A stretch of DNA of 64,000 nt from Noviherbaspirillum cavernae (GTDB lineage Bacteria > Pseudomonadota > Gammaproteobacteria > Burkholderiales > Burkholderiaceae_D). Below are positions 16,986 through 25,334 of this stretch, one piece after another. Both the position numbers and the translations under genes were made by a program. The stretch's first letter is position 1; each line of letters opens with the position of its first letter. The stretch is from contig NZ_QYUN01000002.1 in assembly GCF_003590875.1 (NCBI RefSeq), positions 310,001 to 374,000 of the forward strand, read 5' to 3'. The notes beneath the pieces are model-generated. The model saw only the letters and a program-made list of their open reading frames with translations, did not search any database and was not told the DNA's origin.

Positions 16986-18155
16986 TCAGGCGTCGCTCAA
17001 GGCCTTCATCGCCTGGTACAGATTCGCCTTGCCCTCGAAGCCGATGCCCGGCAGGTCCGGCATCGTGATCATGCCGTTCTCCACCTGCACGCCATCCGGA
17101 AATCCGCCGAAGGGCTGGAACAGATCGGGATACGACTCGTTGCCGCCGAGGCCGAGGCCGGCGGCGATGTTGAGTGACATCTGATGCCCGCCGTGCGGGA
17201 TGCAGCGCGTGCGCGACCAGCCGTGCTGGTGCAGCATGTCCAGCGTGCGCAGATACTCCACCAGGCCGTAGCTCAACGCGCAATCGAACTGCAGCCAGTC
17301 GCGGTCGGCGCGCATGCCGCCGTAGCGGATCAGGTTGCGCGCGTCCTGCATCGAGAACAGGTTTTCGCCGGTCGCCATCGGCTTGTCGTAGTAGTTGCGC
17401 AGCATCGCTTGCAACTCGAAGTCGAGCGGATCGCCCGCTTCCTCGTACCAGAACAGATCGTACTGCGACAGCGCCTTCGCATATGCGATCGCGGTATCCA
17501 TGTCGAAGCGGCCGTTCGCATCGACGCACAGCTTCTGCCCGTCCTGCAGCACGGACAGCACGGCATCGATGCGGCGCAGGTCGTCGTCGAGCGATGCGCC
17601 GCCGATCTTCATCTTGACGACCTTGTAGCCGCGGTCGAGATAGCTGCGCATCTCGTCCTTCAGCGCGTCGTCGTTCTTGCCGGGATAGTAATAGCCGCCC
17701 GCCGCATAGACGAACACCTCGCGCCTGGCGACGCCGTCGCCGTAGCGGTCGGCCAGCAGCTGGAACAGCGGCTTGCCTTCGATCTTCGCGACCGCATCCC
17801 ACACCGCCATGTCGATCGTGCCGATCGCCACCGAACGTTCGCCGTGGCCGCCCGGCTTTTCATTGGTGAACATGCAGTTCCAGATCCTGTGCGGATCGAG
17901 ATTGCCGCCATCGTCGCTGAGGAGCGATGCCGGCATAGCTTCCATGATGCGCGGGATGAAACGCTCGCGCATCAGGTTGCCCTGGCCGTAGCGGCCGTTC
18001 GAATTGAAGCCGTAGCCGACCACCGGCTTGCCGTCGCGCATGACATCCGTCATCACCGCGACGAGGCTCAGCGTCATCTTGCTGAAGTCGATGTAGGCAT
18101 TGCGTATCGGCGAGCTGATGGGCAGCGTTTTTTCCCTGATTTCAACGATCTTCAT
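16986..18155 (-). CDS. D(-)-tartrate dehydratase, enolase superfamily
   Basis: 389 residues, closely resembling the characterised Bradyrhizobium D-tartrate dehydratase as I remember its sequence; the region ISSPIRNAYIDF...VGYGFNSNGRYGQG is almost the same. The enzyme dehydrates D-tartrate to oxaloacetate. Expected catalytic residues are present: the K-x-K pair K181/K183 (KMKIGG), Mg ligands D212 (VDANGR), E238 (WYEE) and E264 (TGEN), and H321 (CIPHGGHQ). The ATG at 18155 matches the family N-terminus; an upstream in-frame ATG at 18188 is less likely. A LysR regulator is divergent, 100 bp away, with clustered half-sites between. Confidence 0.88.
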   Translation of the reverse strand: MKIVEIREKTLPISSPIRNAYIDFSKMTLSLVAVMTDVMRDGKPVVGYGFNSNGRYGQGNLMRERFIPRIMEAMPASLLSDDGGNLDPHRIWNCMFTNEKPGGHGERSVAIGTIDMAVWDAVAKIEGKPLFQLLADRYGDGVARREVFVYAAGGYYYPGKNDDALKDEMRSYLDRGYKVVKMKIGGASLDDDLRRIDAVLSVLQDGQKLCVDANGRFDMDTAIAYAKALSQYDLFWYEEAGDPLDFELQAMLRNYYDKPMATGENLFSMQDARNLIRYGGMRADRDWLQFDCALSYGLVEYLRTLDMLHQHGWSRTRCIPHGGHQMSLNIAAGLGLGGNESYPDLFQPFGGFPDGVQVENGMITMPDLPGIGFEGKANLYQAMKALSDA

Positions 18156-18180
18156 GGCATGGCCTTTCCCTGCGGATGTG

Positions 18181-18260
18181 GTGAACATGGTGAACAGCTT
18201 ACCCTTGCCGCGCAGGCCTATAATTCACCTTGATTGAAACCACTATTCACTTGAAGTGAA
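18181..18260. promoter_or_regulatory. Cluster of GTGAA/TTCAC half-sites, probable LysR operator
   Basis: The divergent gap holds five copies of one pentamer in the two orientations: GTGAA at 18181 and 18190, TTCAC at 18224 and 18246, GTGAA at 18256. TTCACTTGAAGTGAA (18246-18260) is palindromic around one central base and overlaps the GTG start of the LysR gene. TTCACCTTGATTGAA (18224-18238) is a degenerate copy 22 bp, about two helical turns, away. That layout fits recognition plus activation sites of a LysR regulator controlling both genes and itself. Confidence 0.6.
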
Positions 18261-19161
18261 AAACGACATCTCATCCGAACTCGCCTTCTTTGTCCTGCTG
18301 GCGAAGAAGGGCAGCCTGTCGGCGACCGCCCGCGAACTCGACATCACGCCACCCGCCGTCACCCGGCGTCTGGCACAGATGGAGCAGCGCCTCGGCGTGC
18401 GGCTGGTCAACCGCACCACGCGCACACTCAGCCTGACCAGCGAGGGCGAGATGTACCTCGCACAGGCCAGTGCGATACTGGCCTCGATCCGCGAGATGGA
18501 AGAGTCGGTCGCCAGCAGCCGCGCCGCGCCGAAAGGGTTGTTGCGCATCAACGCCACGCTCGGTTTCGGGCGCACCACGATCGCGCCGCTGGTGTCCGCC
18601 TTCGCCAGGCGCTACCCGGAACTGGAAGTGCAGCTGCAACTGACCGACCGGCCGATCAATCTGGTCGAGGAAGCCTTCGACCTCGGCATCCGCTTCGGCG
18701 AACTGCCCGATACGCGCCTGTCCGCGCGCAGGATCATGTCGAACCGCCGTTTCCTGTGCGCATCGCCGGCCTACCTGAAAAAATTCGGCCAGCCGCAAAC
18801 GCCGGCCGACCTCGCGCACCATCGCTGCATCATCCATCGCCAGAACGACGACGCGCACGGCATCTGGCGGCTGACGCGCAACCGCAAGACCGACACGGTC
18901 AAGGTCAGCGGCGCGCTCTCCAGCAACGACGGCGACGTGGTGCTGGGCTGGGCGCTGGACGGGCACGGCATTCTGCTGCGCTCCGAGTGGGACGTCGCCA
19001 GGTATCTCGAAACCGGACGCCTGCACGTGGTGCTGAAGGAGTTCCGGCCCGCACCGGCCGACCTGTTCGTGTTCTATCCGGACAGACAGAACATGCCGGC
19101 CAAGGTGCGCGCCTTCATCGATTTTCTGGTGAGCAGCTTTGGTGCGGCGGGACATTCGTAG
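18256..19161 (+). CDS. LysR-family transcriptional regulator
   Basis: 301 residues. The N-terminal winged helix (about 5-62) contains FVLLAKKGSLSATARELDITPPAVTRRLAQMEQRLGVRLVNRTTRTLSLT, and the C-terminal effector-binding domain (about 90-290) is typical. The start is a GTG at 18256; no ATG lies nearby, and the helix-turn-helix is correctly placed for this start. Being divergent from the D-tartrate dehydratase gene and overlapping a palindromic site, it most likely activates that gene in response to tartrate and represses itself. This is inference from LysR practice. Confidence 0.9.
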   Translation: MKNDISSELAFFVLLAKKGSLSATARELDITPPAVTRRLAQMEQRLGVRLVNRTTRTLSLTSEGEMYLAQASAILASIREMEESVASSRAAPKGLLRINATLGFGRTTIAPLVSAFARRYPELEVQLQLTDRPINLVEEAFDLGIRFGELPDTRLSARRIMSNRRFLCASPAYLKKFGQPQTPADLAHHRCIIHRQNDDAHGIWRLTRNRKTDTVKVSGALSSNDGDVVLGWALDGHGILLRSEWDVARYLETGRLHVVLKEFRPAPADLFVFYPDRQNMPAKVRAFIDFLVSSFGAAGHS

Positions 19162-19316
19162 TGCTCGGCAGCTGAGCAGGGAAATTGATCGCAAGACAGC
19201 TTGCCGCATTACTCTTGATGCGAGACAAGTTGCATGTCGCGCAGTGCGGAACTCGGTTGATGGAAGCCAAAAGACACCGGACCGAAAACGCGAATAATCG
19301 TGTCAGGGGAGGTGAC

Positions 19317-19673
19317 ATGATCAAGCAGAGGTTGATGCGTGCCGCATGTGCGACAGGCATTCTTGCGACAACGTTTGCACTTGCGGAAAACGCAGTCGGC
19401 AACGTCGCATCGCGTGCCGTCGTTGCAGCGGGCAACAGGAGCGAAGCGCGTGCGATTGTGGTCCAGCAGCGGCATTTTGCCGCCTATCGCGATTACCTCT
19501 TGATGCAGAACGCCGCGTCAGGCGGCTCTGGCGCTTCCCGTGCGAGCGCATGCATCGGTCGCGACGAAGGCGAGGGCATCCCTGCCCTGATCGCGGAGCG
19601 CGCGACATCCGTCGAGCCCTTGCTTGCGGACGCAGGAAATCCGGCCTGCGCAGTGGCGGATCGCGCCAATTGA
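19317..19673 (+). CDS. Small hypothetical exported protein
   Basis: 118 residues starting at an ATG with a strong ribosome-binding site (AGGGGAGG about 6 bp upstream). The N-terminus MIKQRLMRAACATGILATTFALAEN looks like a signal peptide; the rest is Ala/Arg-rich with three Cys and no domain I recognise. A frame open on the same strand from 19185 has no translation signal as good. It may be a genuine small periplasmic protein, but composition alone does not exclude a chance frame. Confidence 0.45.
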   Translation: MIKQRLMRAACATGILATTFALAENAVGNVASRAVVAAGNRSEARAIVVQQRHFAAYRDYLLMQNAASGGSGASRASACIGRDEGEGIPALIAERATSVEPLLADAGNPACAVADRAN

Positions 19674-19683
19674 AACACCGGCG

Positions 19684-20442
19684 TCAGGCACGTGGTTTTC
19701 CGCCGCACACCGCGCAATCCGCATTGCGTCCGATCTTGATGCTGGTCCACTCCATGCTGCGAGCATCCAGCAGCAGCAGGCGGCCCGCCAGCGATTCGCC
19801 GATGTCCGCAACCAGTTTCAATGCCTCCGCCGCCTGCATGGTGCCGATGATGCCCACCAGCGGCGCGAACACGCCCATCGTCGAGCACAGCACTTCCTCG
19901 AATTGCTGATCCGGCGGGAACAGGCAGGCGTAGCAGGGCGCATCGGGCCGGCGCGGATCGAACACCGAGATCTGCCCGTCGAAGCGGATCGCCGCGCCCG
20001 ATACCAGCGGCACCTTGTGCGCGACGCAGGCGCGGTTGACGGCATGGCGCGTCGCGAAGTTGTCGCTGCAGTCGAGCACCACCGTGGCTCGAGCGACCAG
20101 CTCGGCAAGTCGTTCGCCCTCAGCGCGCTCGCTTAACGCGACGACCTCGATTTCCGGATTGATCTGCGCCAGCGTCTGTTTGCCGGAATGGGCCTTGGAG
20201 TGACCGACGCGTTCCGTCGTGTGCAGAATCTGCCGCTGCAGATTGGTCAGATCCACCGTGTCGTTGTCCACCAGTGTGATCCTGCCGATGCCGGCCGATG
20301 CGAGATAGTAGGCAGCGGGTGAACCGAGTCCGCCGGCACCGATCACGAGCGCATGTGCGGCGAGCAGTTTTTCCTGCCCTTCGATGCCGATTTCATCGAG
20401 CAGGATGTGGCGCGAATAGCGCAGAAGCTGGTTGTCGTTCAT
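19684..20442 (-). CDS. moeB: HesA/MoeB/ThiF family adenylyltransferase
   Basis: 252 residues. It adenylates the C-terminal Gly of a ubiquitin-like sulfur carrier (MoaD or ThiS) so that it can receive sulfur. The ATP-binding loop GAGGLGSPAAYYLASAGIG, the DNDTVDLTNLQRQI segment, and the zinc cysteine pairs CYAC and CAVC are all present; a Cys in EEVLCSTMGVFAPLVG may be the transfer Cys. The ATG at 20442 gives the family N-terminus (NDNQLLRYSRHILLDEIGIEGQ). MoeB is the best call; ThiF is possible, as no moaD or thiS is next to it. It has 11 bp between its end and the convergent small gene. Confidence 0.85.
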   Translation of the reverse strand: MNDNQLLRYSRHILLDEIGIEGQEKLLAAHALVIGAGGLGSPAAYYLASAGIGRITLVDNDTVDLTNLQRQILHTTERVGHSKAHSGKQTLAQINPEIEVVALSERAEGERLAELVARATVVLDCSDNFATRHAVNRACVAHKVPLVSGAAIRFDGQISVFDPRRPDAPCYACLFPPDQQFEEVLCSTMGVFAPLVGIIGTMQAAEALKLVADIGESLAGRLLLLDARSMEWTSIKIGRNADCAVCGGKPRA

Positions 20443-20583
20443 GAGTGTTTGGAGGTGTGCCGGACGGACGCGGGGAGGAAGTAATTTAACATTGATGACG
20501 GTTGGAAGGCGTGCGCAGGCTCGGTCGGCATTGACGGAGGAATCGGGCGCATGATGCAAGCACATGGTTTGGCAATAACAATG

Positions 20584-20661
20584 TCATTCCGGGCGCGGCG
20601 AGGAATCCCGCATCCATGCCGGTCTGTGCATGTGCGAGATTCCTCGCTGTGGTCGGAATGA
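20584..20661. repeat. Inverted pair of a dispersed intergenic repeat
   Basis: TCATTCCGGGCGCGGCGAGG (20584 on) and, on the opposite strand from 20661, TCATTCCGACCACAGCGAGG are near-identical arms, both continuing with AATC and CGCA. Between them are about 20 bp. A single related copy occurs at 9486-9513. This is a REP-like hairpin element in intergenic DNA. Confidence 0.6.
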
Positions 20662-20736
20662 TGGTGCCTGGCTTGATTGCGAAGTCCATGAGGCAGGCAT
20701 GCCCGCGTCGCCAAGGCATCTCCCGCTTCCCAAAAG

Positions 20737-20762
20737 AAAAAGCCGCATCGCTGCGGCTTTTT
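20737..20762 (-). terminator. Rho-independent terminator of ctpA
   Basis: AAAAAGCCGCA (20737-20747) and TGCGGCTTTTT (20752-20762) form an 11-bp stem with the loop TCGC. On the minus strand it ends in TTTTTCTTTT, 19 bp after the ctpA stop. The symmetrical A/T flanks would let it work in both directions. Confidence 0.85.
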
Positions 20763-20781
20763 CACAGGGCGCGGTCACGGC

Positions 20782-22257
20782 TTATTTCTTCTCGCCGTTT
20801 CCGTTTCCGTTTCCGTTCCCGTTTTTCTTTTCGTTGATGGTGTTTTCTTTCTTGCTCTCAACCTTCGGCGCCTTGGAGAGCTGCACCGGTTTGCCTTTCA
20901 GGTGATTCAGCGCCTGGGCGAGCTGGAAATCATCCTTGCCGCCGAATTCCAGCGGCTTGCGCTTTTTCTCCAGTGCGGCCAGGCGCTGTTCTTCTTCCAG
21001 TTCATCGATCTTGCGGGCGGCCTCATCCTTGTCCCGGTCGTTGGACAGGTGCTTTTGCAAGTCTGCTTCGCGCAGGCGCAGACCGTTCAGGCCATCGCCA
21101 TCGGCGGTTTCGTCCACCAGCAAATCCGGCACGATACCCTTGGCCTGGATTGCGCGCCCATTGGGCGTGTAGTAGCGCGCGGTGGTCAGCTTGACAGCGG
21201 TCTCCGGCGACAGCTGGCGGATGGTCTGCACCGAGCCCTTGCCGAAGGTTTGCGTGCCCATGATGGTGGCGCGCTTGTAGTCCTGCAATGCGCCGGCCAC
21301 GATCTCGGAGGCCGAGGCGGAACCCGTGTTGACCAGCACCACCATCGGGACCTTCTTCACCGCTTCCGGCAGCTTCGCCAGCGGGTCGCTGCCGGCGCTG
21401 CGCGACGAGGTGTAGAACTCGCGCCGCGCATAGAAGGTTGCCTTGGAGTCGGGCAACTGGCCGTTGGTCGAGACGATCGCGACATCCTTCGGCAGGAAGG
21501 CTGCGGAGACGCCGATCGCACCCGGCAGCACGCCGCCCGGGTCGTTGCGCAGGTCGAGCACGAGACCCTTCAGGTTCGGTTCCTGCGCGTAGAGCGCGTT
21601 GATCTTCTTCACCATGTCATCGACGGTCGGTTCCTGGAACTGCGCGACGCGCAGCCATGCGTAACCGGGTTCGATGATTTTCGACTTCACGCTTTGCACG
21701 CGGATTTCCTGGCGCACGATGGTGATGATGAGCGGCTTGTCTTCTTCCTTGCGCGCAATCGTCAGCGTGATCTTGGTGTTCGGCTCGCCGCGCATGCGCT
21801 TGACGGCTTCATCCAGCGTCAGGCCCTTGACCGGTGTGGCGTCGAGACGCGTGATCAGGTCGCCGGCCTTCAGGCCTGCCTTGAACGCGGGCGAATCCTC
21901 GATCGGCGAGATGACCTTGACATAACCGTCTTCCATCCCGACCTCGATACCGAGGCCGACGAACTTGCCCTGCGTGCCTTCACGCAGTTCCTTGAACGCC
22001 TTCTTGTCCAGGTACGCCGAGTGCGGATCGAGCGATGCGACCATGCCGGAAATCGCCTCGGTCAGCAGCTTCTTGTCCTCGACCGCCTCGACGTAGTCGG
22101 TCTTGATCAGGCCGAACACATCGGCCAGCTGCCGCAGCTCTTCCAGCGGAAGGGTGGACGTGGTCTTCTGCGCGCTGGCGTCGAATTGCATCGAGCCGGC
22201 GACGCCGGCAATCACGCCCAGACCGATAAGACCGAAGTTCTTGAGTTTGCTGCCCAT
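20782..22257 (-). CDS. ctpA: Carboxy-terminal processing protease (S41)
   Basis: 491 residues: an N-terminal membrane or signal segment (about 7-28), a PDZ domain (about 95-180), and the S41 protease core. The catalytic Ser is in NTGSASASEIV and the Lys in TFGKGSVQT. These periplasmic enzymes clip C-termini of envelope proteins and often work with EnvC- or NlpI-like adaptors. The C-terminus is an Asn/Gly run, (GN)4-G, encoded by hexamer repeats. It lies 3 bp downstream of the envC-like gene, so the two are one operon, a pairing common in proteobacteria near gpm. Confidence 0.93.
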   Translation of the reverse strand: MGSKLKNFGLIGLGVIAGVAGSMQFDASAQKTTSTLPLEELRQLADVFGLIKTDYVEAVEDKKLLTEAISGMVASLDPHSAYLDKKAFKELREGTQGKFVGLGIEVGMEDGYVKVISPIEDSPAFKAGLKAGDLITRLDATPVKGLTLDEAVKRMRGEPNTKITLTIARKEEDKPLIITIVRQEIRVQSVKSKIIEPGYAWLRVAQFQEPTVDDMVKKINALYAQEPNLKGLVLDLRNDPGGVLPGAIGVSAAFLPKDVAIVSTNGQLPDSKATFYARREFYTSSRSAGSDPLAKLPEAVKKVPMVVLVNTGSASASEIVAGALQDYKRATIMGTQTFGKGSVQTIRQLSPETAVKLTTARYYTPNGRAIQAKGIVPDLLVDETADGDGLNGLRLREADLQKHLSNDRDKDEAARKIDELEEEQRLAALEKKRKPLEFGGKDDFQLAQALNHLKGKPVQLSKAPKVESKKENTINEKKNGNGNGNGNGEKK

Positions 22258-22260
22258 GTG

Positions 22261-23697
22261 TCACCTGGTAATGACCCAATCCATTGGGTCGAATGCGCGG
22301 CCCTGATGCCGCATTTCAAAGTATAAACCCGATTGTTCGTTGCCACCGCTGTTGCCCGCGCTGGCAATGGTGTCACCTGTTTTGACCATGTCGCCGGCCC
22401 TTTTCAGGACCGCCTGATTGTTGCCGTAAATGGTCATGTATTCGCTGCCGTGGTCGATGATGACAAGATTGCCAAAACCGCGCAACCACTCGGCGAATAC
22501 CACTCTGCCGGCCGCCACTGCCCTCACTTCGCTGCCTTCCTCGGCACGGATGAACAATCCTTTCCAGCTCGGGCCGTCGCCCCGTTTGCTGCCGTATCTG
22601 GCAACCAGGTCTCCCTTCACAGGCAACCGCAGCTGCCCGCGCAAAGTGTTGAACGTGCGCACGAATCCACTGTCTTGGACGCCGGCAACAGGCACGAGTT
22701 CATTGCGGATCGACGTTTTCGACGGTGGTTCGTCATTGTCAATTGAATCAGGGTTTGTGCGGGACGGCTTTGATTTTTCTTTAGAGGATGATTCTTTTGA
22801 AACCATGTCATCCCGGCTTTTCGCCCTGGCGCGCGCCAACTGTTCCTGGCGGCGTTTTTCCTGTGCGGCGGCATCGGCCTTGCGCTGCTCCTCGATCAGT
22901 TTGCCGAGTCTGTCGAGCAAGCCGGCCAGCCTTTGTTCGTCGCGCGCGACGCTGCCGGCTTCCTTGCGCTGGGCGGCCAGCTTGTTCGACAGTTTCGCCA
23001 GCAGCGATGCGTGCCGCGCCTTCTGTTGCTCCAGCGCCGTTTTCTGTTCGCGCTGCTCCTGTGCGATTTCCTCCAGCTCGTCGCGCGCGTTTTGCGCGTC
23101 GCTGCGGTTGGCCTCGATTGCCTGCAGATTGGCGCGCAGCGATTCGATCAGCCTTGCCTGCGCCTGCGACACGTAACCCATGTATTGCAACTCGCGGTTG
23201 ATGCGGTTCGGGTTGTCGCCCGACAGCAGCAGCTTGACGCGGTCTTCATTGCCGGCAACGTATTGTTCGCGGATCAGCTTCGCCAGTCTGGTTTGCTGCG
23301 CGCTCACCATGTTGGCGAGCCTGGTCTGCTCTTCGTTCAGGCGGTTGAGTCTGGCTTCGGTCTCCCGTTGCTCGGCCGCCAATTCGTGCAGGGCGCGGTT
23401 GGCTTCGGAAATCGCTTTTTCGGAATGCCCCAGTTCATCGGCGGCGTGGCTTCTCGCGTGCTCTGTTTGCGTGATGTCGCGCTTGAGCGTGGCGAGTTTT
23501 TGCTGCAGTTCGGCACGCTCGGCTTCTGCAGCGCGCTTCTGTCTGCTGCGTTCGGTCAGCTTGGCCGCATGCGCGGACGGCATCGCCAGGACGATGGCCA
23601 TTCCGAGCGCGGCAAGCAGGTTTTTGCTTGCATGCGGGCCGCGCCGCGTCGTCGATGGGGAGGTCAATGATTGCCCGGAATGGCGTCTGGACTGCAT
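22261..23697 (-). CDS. envC: EnvC-like murein hydrolase activator (M23/LytM)
   Basis: 478 residues: a signal segment (about 24-44), long coiled coils (about 45-280), a Ser/Lys-rich linker (about 285-330), and a C-terminal LytM domain. The LytM domain lacks the usual zinc ligands: where active M23 enzymes have HxGxD and HLHFE, this has WKGLFIRA and LYFEM. That degeneracy is the mark of EnvC, which activates AmiA/AmiB-type amidases at the septum instead of cutting peptidoglycan itself. The true start may be a later Met, since the first 23 residues are unusually basic. It precedes ctpA by 3 bp. Confidence 0.87.
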   Translation of the reverse strand: MQSRRHSGQSLTSPSTTRRGPHASKNLLAALGMAIVLAMPSAHAAKLTERSRQKRAAEAERAELQQKLATLKRDITQTEHARSHAADELGHSEKAISEANRALHELAAEQRETEARLNRLNEEQTRLANMVSAQQTRLAKLIREQYVAGNEDRVKLLLSGDNPNRINRELQYMGYVSQAQARLIESLRANLQAIEANRSDAQNARDELEEIAQEQREQKTALEQQKARHASLLAKLSNKLAAQRKEAGSVARDEQRLAGLLDRLGKLIEEQRKADAAAQEKRRQEQLARARAKSRDDMVSKESSSKEKSKPSRTNPDSIDNDEPPSKTSIRNELVPVAGVQDSGFVRTFNTLRGQLRLPVKGDLVARYGSKRGDGPSWKGLFIRAEEGSEVRAVAAGRVVFAEWLRGFGNLVIIDHGSEYMTIYGNNQAVLKRAGDMVKTGDTIASAGNSGGNEQSGLYFEMRHQGRAFDPMDWVITR

Positions 23698-23705
23698 CGG
23701 CAGCG

Positions 23706-24452
23706 TTACTTGGCCTTGCCCTGGCTGGCGACGGCTTTCATCGCTGCCTCGATCGCGGCCTGGTCGCCGAGGTAGTAGCTCTTGATCGGCTTCAGGTCGG
23801 CGTCCAGTTCATACACCAGCGGCTGGCCGTTGGGAATGTTCAGGCCAACGATGTCCTGGTCGCTGATGCCTTCGAGGCTCTTGATCAGCGCGCGCAGGCT
23901 GTTGCCGTGGGCGGAAATGATGATGCGCTTGCCGGCGCGGATCGCCGGTGCAATCTCTTCGTCCCAAGAGGGCATGACGCGGACGACGGTGTCCTTCAGG
24001 CATTCGGTCAGCGGAATCTGTTCGCGCGCAAGGCCGGCGTAGCGCGGGTCGTCGTACGACGCGCGCGGATCGTTCGGCTCCAGCGGGTTGGGCGGCACGT
24101 CGTAGCTGCGACGCCATACCAGCACCTGTTCGTCGCCGTACTTGGCGGCAGTCTCGGCCTTGTTCAGACCCTGCAACGCGCCGTAGTGGCGCTCGTTCAG
24201 ACGCCAGTCGTTCACGATCGGCAGGTACATCAGGTCCATTTCGTCCAGTGTCAGCCACAGCGTGCGAATCGCGCGCTTCAGGACCGAGGTGTAGGCGAGA
24301 TCGAAGCTGAAGCCGGCTTCCTTCAGGAGCTTGCCGGCCTGGCGCGCTTCGGCGATGCCTTTTTCAGTCAGGTCCACATCGGTCCAGCCGGTGAAGCGGT
24401 TTTCGAGGTTCCACGTGGATTCGCCGTGGCGCATCAATACGATCTTGTACAT
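23706..24452 (-). CDS. gpmA: 2,3-bisphosphoglycerate-dependent phosphoglycerate mutase
   Basis: 248 residues, the normal length. It interconverts 3- and 2-phosphoglycerate in glycolysis. The phosphohistidine motif is MRHGESTWN at residues 7-15; the acid/base Glu is in [14 protein letters not shown]; the second His is in [12 protein letters not shown]. The start is the ATG at 24452, giving [10 protein letters not shown]; an upstream in-frame Met adds residues unrelated to the family. The envC-like gene begins 8 bp downstream, so the order gpmA-envC-ctpA may be one operon. Confidence 0.95.
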   Translation of the reverse strand: MYKIVLMRHGESTWNLENRFTGWTDVDLTEKGIAEARQAGKLLKEAGFSFDLAYTSVLKRAIRTLWLTLDEMDLMYLPIVNDWRLNERHYGALQGLNKAETAAKYGDEQVLVWRRSYDVPPNPLEPNDPRASYDDPRYAGLAREQIPLTECLKDTVVRVMPSWDEEIAPAIRAGKRIIISAHGNSLRALIKSLEGISDQDIVGLNIPNGQPLVYELDADLKPIKSYYLGDQAAIEAAMKAVASQGKAK

Positions 24453-24545
24453 GTCAGGTTCGGGAAAAATGTCAGAGGGTGTTAAGGATTCGGCAAGCCG
24501 ATGCAAGTCGTAAAGCGATTTGAATTCGTACTCCGTCTTCTATTT

Positions 24546-24551
24546 TATAAT
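24546..24551 (+). promoter_or_regulatory. -10 box for the rhodanese-grxC-secB genes
   Basis: A perfect TATAAT lies 31 bp before the rhodanese GTG start. A TTCGTA at 24525-24530 (15-bp spacing) or TTGAAT at 24520-24525 (20-bp spacing) could be the -35, both imperfect. The gap is divergent from gpmA. Confidence 0.5.
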
Positions 24552-24581
24552 GCTGGGATTGCTTAACACCATTGGAACCCC

Positions 24582-24983
24582 GTGAAATTCTTTATCGACA
24601 ATATCTGGCTCATCGCACTGGTACTGGTATCGGGAGGCGCTCTGGCCTTTCCCCTTTTGCAACGACGCGGCGACCGGGTCTCGCTGCTGCAGGCAACCCA
24701 GCTCATCAATCAAGGCAAGACCGTCGTGGTGGACGTGCGCGAACCGTCGGACTTTGCCGCGGGACATCTGCGCGACGCGAAGAACATTCCGCTGAAGGAG
24801 CTGCCGAACCGCGTGTCCGAGCTCGAAAAATTCAAGTCGAAAACCGTGCTCGCGGTGTGCCAGGCAGGTGTGCAATCGGGCAGAGCCACGGCGCAACTGA
24901 AGAAGGCCGGATTCGCCCAGGTGTTCAGCCTCGACGGCGGCTTGGCGGCGTGGCAGGCGCAGGGTTTGCCGCTCGCGAAATAA
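24582..24983 (+). CDS. Membrane-anchored rhodanese-like protein
   Basis: 133 residues with an N-terminal membrane helix (about 5-24) and one rhodanese domain (about 35-130). The active-site loop is VCQAGVQSGRA, with Cys in the usual place for a persulfide. The start is a GTG at 24582; no in-frame ATG occurs before the membrane helix. This membrane-tethered rhodanese next to grxC and secB is a conserved arrangement in beta- and gammaproteobacteria (YibN in E. coli). Confidence 0.85.
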   Translation: MKFFIDNIWLIALVLVSGGALAFPLLQRRGDRVSLLQATQLINQGKTVVVDVREPSDFAAGHLRDAKNIPLKELPNRVSELEKFKSKTVLAVCQAGVQSGRATAQLKKAGFAQVFSLDGGLAAWQAQGLPLAK

Positions 24984-24996
24984 CGGAGAAGCAGGA

Positions 24997-25257
24997 ATGG
25001 CACGAGTTTTGATGTACAGCACCGCAGTCTGCCCGTACTGCGTCATGGCGGAGCGGTTGCTGAAGGCCAAGGGCGTGGACAATATCGAAAAGGTCCGCGT
25101 CGATCTCGAACCTGAGCAGCGGGCCGAAATGATGCAGAAAACCGGCCGCCGCACCGTGCCGCAAATCTACATTGGGGATACCCATGTCGGCGGCTTTGAC
25201 GACCTCTCCGCGCTCGACCGCTCCGGCAAGCTGGAGCCGTTGCTGCAAGACTCCTGA
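24997..25257 (+). CDS. grxC: Glutaredoxin 3
   Basis: 86 residues with the dithiol active site CPYC at positions 12-15 and the TVPQIYIGDTHVGGFDDL glutathione-binding region. It reduces disulfides and mixed glutathione disulfides in the cytoplasm. It follows the rhodanese gene by 13 bp and precedes secB by 77 bp; the yibN-grxC-secB-gpsA order matches E. coli. Confidence 0.95.
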   Translation: MARVLMYSTAVCPYCVMAERLLKAKGVDNIEKVRVDLEPEQRAEMMQKTGRRTVPQIYIGDTHVGGFDDLSALDRSGKLEPLLQDS

Positions 25258-25334
25258 GATACCCGATTCCCGCGTAATGCAATCAAGCGGACGGCATGCG
25301 TGCCGTCCTTCTACAATCCCAACGAAAGAACATC

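Larger units (their letters stand above)
20443..20781. other. 339-bp gap without a gene: repeat pair and terminator
   Basis: This stretch upstream of the moeB-like gene and downstream of ctpA (both minus strand) has no supported gene. It contains the inverted repeat pair at 20584-20661 and the terminator at 20737-20762. The first 140 bp next to moeB should hold that gene's promoter, though I saw no strong consensus. Confidence 0.7.

Noticed and set aside
22261..23697. EnvC-like protein as an inactive or damaged M23 peptidase
   Set aside because: Missing zinc ligands are the normal condition of EnvC, which activates amidases instead of cutting peptidoglycan.
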